Origin: Bacteroidales bacterium
Lineage (GTDB): Bacteria; Bacteroidota; Bacteroidia; Bacteroidales; UBA4181
Direction of reading: 5' to 3'
NCBI GenBank assembly: GCA_031264715.1
Contig: JAISDP010000237.1
Span: 1 to 9,699 of the forward strand
Length of the DNA stretch: 9,699 bases
The translations under genes were made by a program, and so were the position numbers. Within the stretch, counting starts at the first letter, position 1. Each line of letters opens with the position of its first letter. The notes beneath the pieces are model-generated. The model did not search any database. It saw only the letters and a list, made by a program, of their open reading frames with translations, and had not been told where the DNA came from. Positions 7,100-9,699 of the stretch are shown here, in pieces.

Positions 7100-7130
7100 A
7101 TAAAAGCCACTTCATAAGGGTGGCTTTTAT
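7100..7130. terminator. Bidirectional terminator between eno and the rhomboid gene
   Basis: ATAAAAGCCAC (7100-7110) and GTGGCTTTTAT (7120-7130) form a perfect 11-bp stem with a 9-nt loop. The GC-rich tip is followed by TTTTAT in both directions, so it can stop transcription of eno on the plus strand and of the convergent rhomboid gene on the minus strand. An additional near-palindrome (7070-7088) precedes it. Confidence 0.85.
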
Positions 7131-7201
7131 GCTATTTATGCGCTTTGCGCTAACTGGCTTTGCCGGGCTAAAGGAGTTGTCAACTCTCCATTTTCAATTC
7201 C

Positions 7202-7813
7202 TCAAAACTGTTCGATAAACCACCGGATCATGCGCACGTCGATCATCATGGGGAAACAGAACCCGAAGACGGCGCCCAACAAGTGAGCATCGTGGTTGAT
7301 GTGGTCGTTGGCCCTGCGTGCCGAATAATACGAATATAAGAGGTAGAGCGGCCCAAAGATAAACGCCTTGATGGGAATGATACCCATGAACAGCAATGTC
7401 ATGTGAGGATCGAAAAAGATGCTGCAAAACAGCACAGCCGACACAGCCCCCGACGCTCCCACGGAATTGTACCAGATATCGTTCTTATGCTTGTGCAGCG
7501 TGGTAAGCGACGATACGACGAGAGCCGACAGGTAGAAAATGACGTACCACAACATTGGGAACTTCATCCATGTTTGGTGATTCATGATGCGGAAAGCCAT
7601 TTCGATGGTGCGACCAAACGAAAACAATACCAACATGTTGATGATCAGGTGCACCCAATCGGCATGCAAGAAGCCGTGCGTGATGATCCGGTACCATTCC
7701 TTCCGGTGCCATACCTGGTAAGGATTGAATTGTAACCGGGCAAACAGCGTCCTGTTGGAAAAAGCGATGACAGAAATCACCGAGGTGATGATGACAATGA
7801 TAAGAGTAACCAT
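7202..7813 (-). CDS. Rhomboid family intramembrane serine protease
   Basis: A 203-residue membrane protein of the rhomboid (S54) family. Rhomboids cleave transmembrane substrates within the inner membrane; the substrate here is unknown. Visible features are a first hydrophobic helix (2-18), W-x-R-x-x-THGFLHADWVHLIINM (about 40-60, with His55 and Asn59 of the H-x3-N motif), a helix around 86-103, the catalytic Ser121 in SVGASGAV, the helices that follow it, and the catalytic His177 in DAHLLGAVFG near the C-terminal helix. All catalytic residues are present, so it is probably active. The frame extends 22 residues further (to 7879), but that part is not hydrophobic and the ATG at 7813 begins the first helix. 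An imperfect -7 match (GATCTTTG, minus, 7884-7877) lies 63 nt upstream; otherwise it may be cotranscribed with the methyltransferase 87 bp upstream. Confidence 0.93.
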   Translation of the reverse strand: MVTLIIVIITSVISVIAFSNRTLFARLQFNPYQVWHRKEWYRIITHGFLHADWVHLIINMLVLFSFGRTIEMAFRIMNHQTWMKFPMLWYVIFYLSALVVSSLTTLHKHKNDIWYNSVGASGAVSAVLFCSIFFDPHMTLLFMGIIPIKAFIFGPLYLLYSYYSARRANDHINHDAHLLGAVFGFCFPMMIDVRMIRWFIEQF

Positions 7814-7900
7814 TTGGTTATTTTTGATTTTTGATTGGGCGAAGTTAACAAAGAATCCCGGTTGTACAATGGAACACAAAGATCGTGCGAAGCGACGTAT

Positions 7901-8527
7901 TCATTTTTTGCATATTACGATCGTGAATTTCATGGGTGGATCATCTTTTTTGAATTTAACAGGCTCGTCGATCTCCGAAAAACCGATTAGTCCGTATTTG
8001 CCAAATTCGCGCCTGATGGAATCCGAGTCGTAGAAAAACAGCTTGGCGCCATGTGGCATATCAAACCTGTCCTTACTCATCTGCTTGCCTTTTCCATACA
8101 TGGCGTCACGTTTCGAAACGGCGGAGAAAATCATATATCCACCCGGTTTGAGTTGATGGCAGCAGTCTTTGATAAACTTTCGCCGTTCACGAAGATTCAG
8201 TAGATGGATGAGCGCATAGCAAAATATCCCGTCATAGAGGCGGTTATCAAAGGGCATGTCGGTTATCGAGCCGTGAAATATGGGAATATCGAGTTTGTTC
8301 TGCGTCCTTGCCAGATCAATTGCCGTTTTCGATATCTCAATACCCGTTACGGTTATTCCATGATCAAGGAAAATCCTCGCGTTCCGTCCATACCCAATCC
8401 CCGGGATCAATACATCTTTGATTTTCTCCTTAACGAAAATGTCGTTTGCACGAATGGCGGAATCCGAAGGCTCAAAACCCCACATGGTTTGTTTTTCGAT
8501 AAAACTCGACTCCCAAAATTCTTCCAT
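7901..8527 (-). CDS. Class I SAM-dependent methyltransferase
   Basis: A 208-residue Rossmann-fold methyltransferase. Motif I is VLIPGIGYGRNA (39-50) with the variant G-x-G-x-G pattern GIGYG. The post-I acidic residue is Glu64 in TGIEIS, motif II/III-like sequence is GSITDMPF (86-93) and YDGIFCYALIHLL (98-110), and LKPGGYMIFSAVSK (126-139) is the usual strand-5 region. The N-terminal FWESSFIEKQTMWGFEPSDSA block is a recognisable feature of this small-molecule methyltransferase group, but the substrate is unknown; a TehB- or thiopurine-like role is only possible. The open frame begins at an ATG at 8563, but a -7 element lies between it and the ATG at 8527, and family similarity begins at M-E-E-F-W, so the shorter start is used. 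It lies 67 bp after the MBL gene on the same strand. Confidence 0.9.
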   Translation of the reverse strand: MEEFWESSFIEKQTMWGFEPSDSAIRANDIFVKEKIKDVLIPGIGYGRNARIFLDHGITVTGIEISKTAIDLARTQNKLDIPIFHGSITDMPFDNRLYDGIFCYALIHLLNLRERRKFIKDCCHQLKPGGYMIFSAVSKRDAMYGKGKQMSKDRFDMPHGAKLFFYDSDSIRREFGKYGLIGFSEIDEPVKFKKDDPPMKFTIVICKK

Positions 8528-8549
8528 TTCCAAATTGGTTTTATAAACA

Positions 8550-8557
8550 CAAAGGTA
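8550..8557 (-). promoter_or_regulatory. Predicted -7 element (TACCTTTG) of the methyltransferase gene
   Basis: On the minus strand TACCTTTG matches TAnnTTTG exactly and ends 22 nt before the ATG at 8527. It decides the start: the alternative ATG at 8563 is upstream of it. A TTTG box occurs 25 nt further upstream, longer than usual spacing. Confidence 0.6.
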
Positions 8558-8594
8558 CTTCATAAAGCGACATCAGTATCTTCAAACAGTTCAT

Positions 8595-9365
8595 TCAAAC
8601 AGCATGTTTCACTGTATAGACTTTGCTTGCGGCATACCGGTCGGTGACTTCGATCGTGAACCGGGTTCTTAGTTCATCAAAAGCTGATACTGCAATTTCC
8701 GGCCTGTTGTTTTCGGCCGACAGGTGCGATAACAGTACTACCTGCAACGCAGGATGGTGGTATTGCCGGAGAAGTTCCATCGCCTGGTGATTGGATAAAT
8801 GTCCATAATCCGACGATATCCTTGCTTTCAGAAAATACGGATAGGAACCTGTCCAAAGCATCTCTTCGTCGTAGTTGCTTTCCAGGAACAGGGCGTGACA
8901 TTGTGACAGATGATGGTGTACCCGGTTGCATGACAGACCAATATCAGTAAACACGCCTACGCTGATACCTTCGTGCTCGATCCTGAAACTGCAAGGTTCT
9001 GCGGCATCGTGTTTTTTCAGAAAGCTATGAATGGCAAGGTTGCCAATAGTAATGGTATCGCCGGGTGCGAATTTCTGTGTATCGGTTGCTTGTTGGTCGG
9101 GCAGGATACGGTCGCACGTTCTTGAAGTCATGTACACCGGAATACCTAATTTTTTGCCGAGTACCTTAATGCCGCTGCAATGATCGGTATGCTCGTGCGA
9201 AACAAACACGGCTTTTACTTTTGCCGGATCCAAATTTTTGGCAGCCATGCGCGAAAGAACTTGCCGGCAACTGATACCGGCATCGATCAATACCGCATTT
9301 GCCGAATTGCCTATGTAATAGCAATTACCATTACTGCCGGAAGCTAAAGCACAAATCTTAACCAT
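8595..9365 (-). CDS. MBL-fold metallo-hydrolase, WalJ/YycJ type
   Basis: A 256-residue metallo-beta-lactamase-fold protein closely resembling WalJ (YycJ). It starts with VKICALASGSNGNCYYIG, the family's typical N-terminus, followed by VLIDAG (25-30). The metal-binding SHEHTDH lies at 56-62 (His57, His59, Asp61, His62), with FTDIG (Asp141), LESNYD (161-166), GHLSN (His189) and LSHLS (His214) supplying later ligands and motif positions. Family members are probably nucleases or phosphodiesterases: B. subtilis YycJ has been linked to DNA repair and to the walKR operon in Firmicutes. No walKR genes are seen here. The frame extends upstream to 9437, but the -7 element lies between, so the ATG at 9365 is the start. 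The gene is probably read from a leaderless mRNA. Confidence 0.93.
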   Translation of the reverse strand: MVKICALASGSNGNCYYIGNSANAVLIDAGISCRQVLSRMAAKNLDPAKVKAVFVSHEHTDHCSGIKVLGKKLGIPVYMTSRTCDRILPDQQATDTQKFAPGDTITIGNLAIHSFLKKHDAAEPCSFRIEHEGISVGVFTDIGLSCNRVHHHLSQCHALFLESNYDEEMLWTGSYPYFLKARISSDYGHLSNHQAMELLRQYHHPALQVVLLSHLSAENNRPEIAVSAFDELRTRFTIEVTDRYAASKVYTVKHAV

Positions 9366-9369
9366 GGCA

Positions 9370-9377
9370 CAAAGATA
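9370..9377 (-). promoter_or_regulatory. Predicted -7 element (TATCTTTG) almost touching the MBL start codon
   Basis: On the minus strand TATCTTTG ends 4 nt before the ATG at 9365. With transcription beginning a few bases after the element, the mRNA would start at or next to the A of the start codon, leaving little or no leader. Confidence 0.6.
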
Positions 9378-9484
9378 CACAAGGAAATTTCTATTGCCGA
9401 TCATCAGATGAAAGTTTTCCAAGTAATTAATCAACATGCCTATTCGATCGTTTTATTCTGATTTTATGTACTTTGTGCAAATAT

Positions 9485-9508
9485 TCAATATCCGATCATC
9501 AATATCCG
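9485..9508. repeat. Tandem 10-bp repeat upstream of the sigma-54 promoter
   Basis: TCAATATCCG occurs at 9485-9494 and again at 9499-9508, 14 bp apart, ending 7 bp before the -24 box. CGATCATCA also occurs at 9396-9404 and 9493-9501. These could be binding sites or chance A/T-rich similarity. Confidence 0.5.
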
Positions 9509-9515
9509 GTTACTT

Positions 9516-9531
9516 TGGCACGGTATTTGCA
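9516..9531 (+). promoter_or_regulatory. Consensus sigma-54 (RpoN) promoter
   Basis: TGGCACG-GTAT-TTGCA matches the -24/-12 sigma-54 consensus (TGGCACG-N4-TTGCW) in full. The invariant GG (9517-9518) and GC (9529-9530) are separated by exactly 10 bp as required. Transcription should begin near 9542. It would need an AAA+ enhancer-binding activator; no activator site was identified, though the 9366-9515 region is available for one. It diverges from the MBL gene. Confidence 0.8.
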
Positions 9532-9571
9532 AAGTAGTAGACAAGTTCTTTAATTTAATAATTTTATTACC

Positions 9572-9673
9572 ATGAAAACAAAGGTTCATACCAGTTTTTC
9601 AACGAAAGGTAATAAGAATTTCGGTCTCATCAGAAATTCTTTTTTTGTACGTAAGTACAGAACCACGTTGTAA
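9572..9673 (+). CDS. Candidate 33-residue basic peptide under the sigma-54 promoter
   Basis: An ATG at 9572, about 30 nt after the expected sigma-54 start site, opens a 33-codon frame ending with TAA at 9671-9673. The peptide begins MKTKVHTSFSTKGNKNF and ends FFVRKYRTTL. It has five Lys, three Arg, one His and no Asp or Glu, so it is strongly basic. There is no signal peptide, membrane segment or Cys, and I do not recognise a family. The A/T-rich leader (TAATTTAATAATTTTATTACC) has no Shine-Dalgarno site, as is usual here. It could be a real small protein, a leader peptide for a gene beyond the window, or chance within a small RNA. Its position relative to the promoter is the main support. Confidence 0.45.
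   Translation: MKTKVHTSFSTKGNKNFGLIRNSFFVRKYRTTL
9614..9646 (+). terminator. Hairpin plus T run inside the small ORF
   Basis: AAGAATTTC (9614-9622) and GAAATTCTT (9633-9641) form a perfect 9-bp stem with a 10-nt loop, followed directly by TTTTT (9642-9646). The stem is A/T-rich and so weak, but the shape is that of an intrinsic terminator or attenuator. Termination here would give an RNA of about 105 nt from the sigma-54 promoter. Confidence 0.4.
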
Positions 9674-9699
9674 AAATTGAGTCGTGGCTACAAGGTAGC
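9646..9699 (+). other. Cluster of short hairpins at the window end
   Basis: After the T run come TGTAC-GTAA-GTACA (9646-9659, a stem closed by a GNRA-type tetraloop), CCACG/CGTGG (9663-9667 and 9683-9687) and GCTAC-AAG-GTAGC (9687-9699). Each is only 5 bp, but three in about 50 nt suggest a structured RNA or leader that continues past the window. Confidence 0.3.

Noticed and set aside
7174..7186. Inverted repeat GAGTTGTCAACTC just after the rhomboid stop
   Set aside because: The stem is only 5 bp with a 3-nt loop and no T run on the minus strand; the stronger hairpin at 7100-7130 already explains termination.
7403..7735. 110-codon plus-strand frame opposite the rhomboid gene
   Set aside because: Antisense to the rhomboid catalytic region; no promoter, no domain, odd charged composition.
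8204..8647. 147-codon plus-strand frame opposite the methyltransferase and MBL 3' end
   Set aside because: It runs antisense across two real genes and has no recognisable features.
1..9699. CRISPR arrays, insertion sequences, integrase sites or toxin-antitoxin genes
   Set aside because: No regularly spaced repeats, transposase frames, terminal inverted repeats or paired small genes were seen.

Overview
The window looks like a chromosomal segment from a member of the Bacteroidota, probably order Bacteroidales. Three things point there. Six genes are preceded by the Bacteroidota housekeeping -7 element (TAnnTTTG, mostly TATCTTTG). Start codons have A/T-rich leaders without clear Shine-Dalgarno sequences. 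The gene families (LTxxQ/DUF4890-like periplasmic protein, WbqC-like protein, secreted EEP-family hydrolase, WalJ/YycJ-type metallo-hydrolase) are typical of that phylum. The genus cannot be fixed from the sequence alone.

Layout. Positions 1-1217 (minus) hold the N-terminal 405 codons of a secreted S8 subtilisin-like protease whose C-terminus, including the catalytic Ser, lies beyond the window start. At 1405-1779 (minus) is a small secreted Spy/LTxxQ-type protein. A divergent intergenic region of 194 bp leads into four plus-strand genes: trxB (thioredoxin reductase), a membrane-anchored Skp/OmpH-like periplasmic chaperone, a WbqC-like protein and a secreted endonuclease/exonuclease/phosphatase-family protein. 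A 305-bp gap then precedes eno (enolase), which has its own promoter and a long leader. A strong bidirectional hairpin terminator separates eno from three minus-strand genes: a class I SAM methyltransferase and a WalJ/YycJ-type MBL-fold hydrolase, each with its own promoter, and a rhomboid intramembrane protease. The right end (9366-9699) is a divergent region.

The genes are mostly housekeeping and envelope functions (redox, periplasmic folding, secreted or membrane proteolysis, glycolysis), and most appear to be separate transcription units rather than one operon. The -7 elements settle several start codons, because the longest open frames of skp, the EEP gene, the methyltransferase and the MBL gene begin upstream of or inside the promoter. 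The MBL gene's -7 element ends only 4 nt before its ATG, which implies a leaderless or nearly leaderless mRNA.

The most unusual part is the right edge. A full consensus sigma-54 (RpoN) promoter, TGGCACG-N4-TTGCA at 9516-9531, faces right. About 30 nt past its expected start site is a 33-codon ORF (9572-9673) encoding a very basic peptide with no acidic residues. Inside that ORF is a 9-bp inverted repeat followed by a T run. This may be a sigma-54-dependent small peptide gene, a small RNA, or an attenuated leader for a gene beyond the window.
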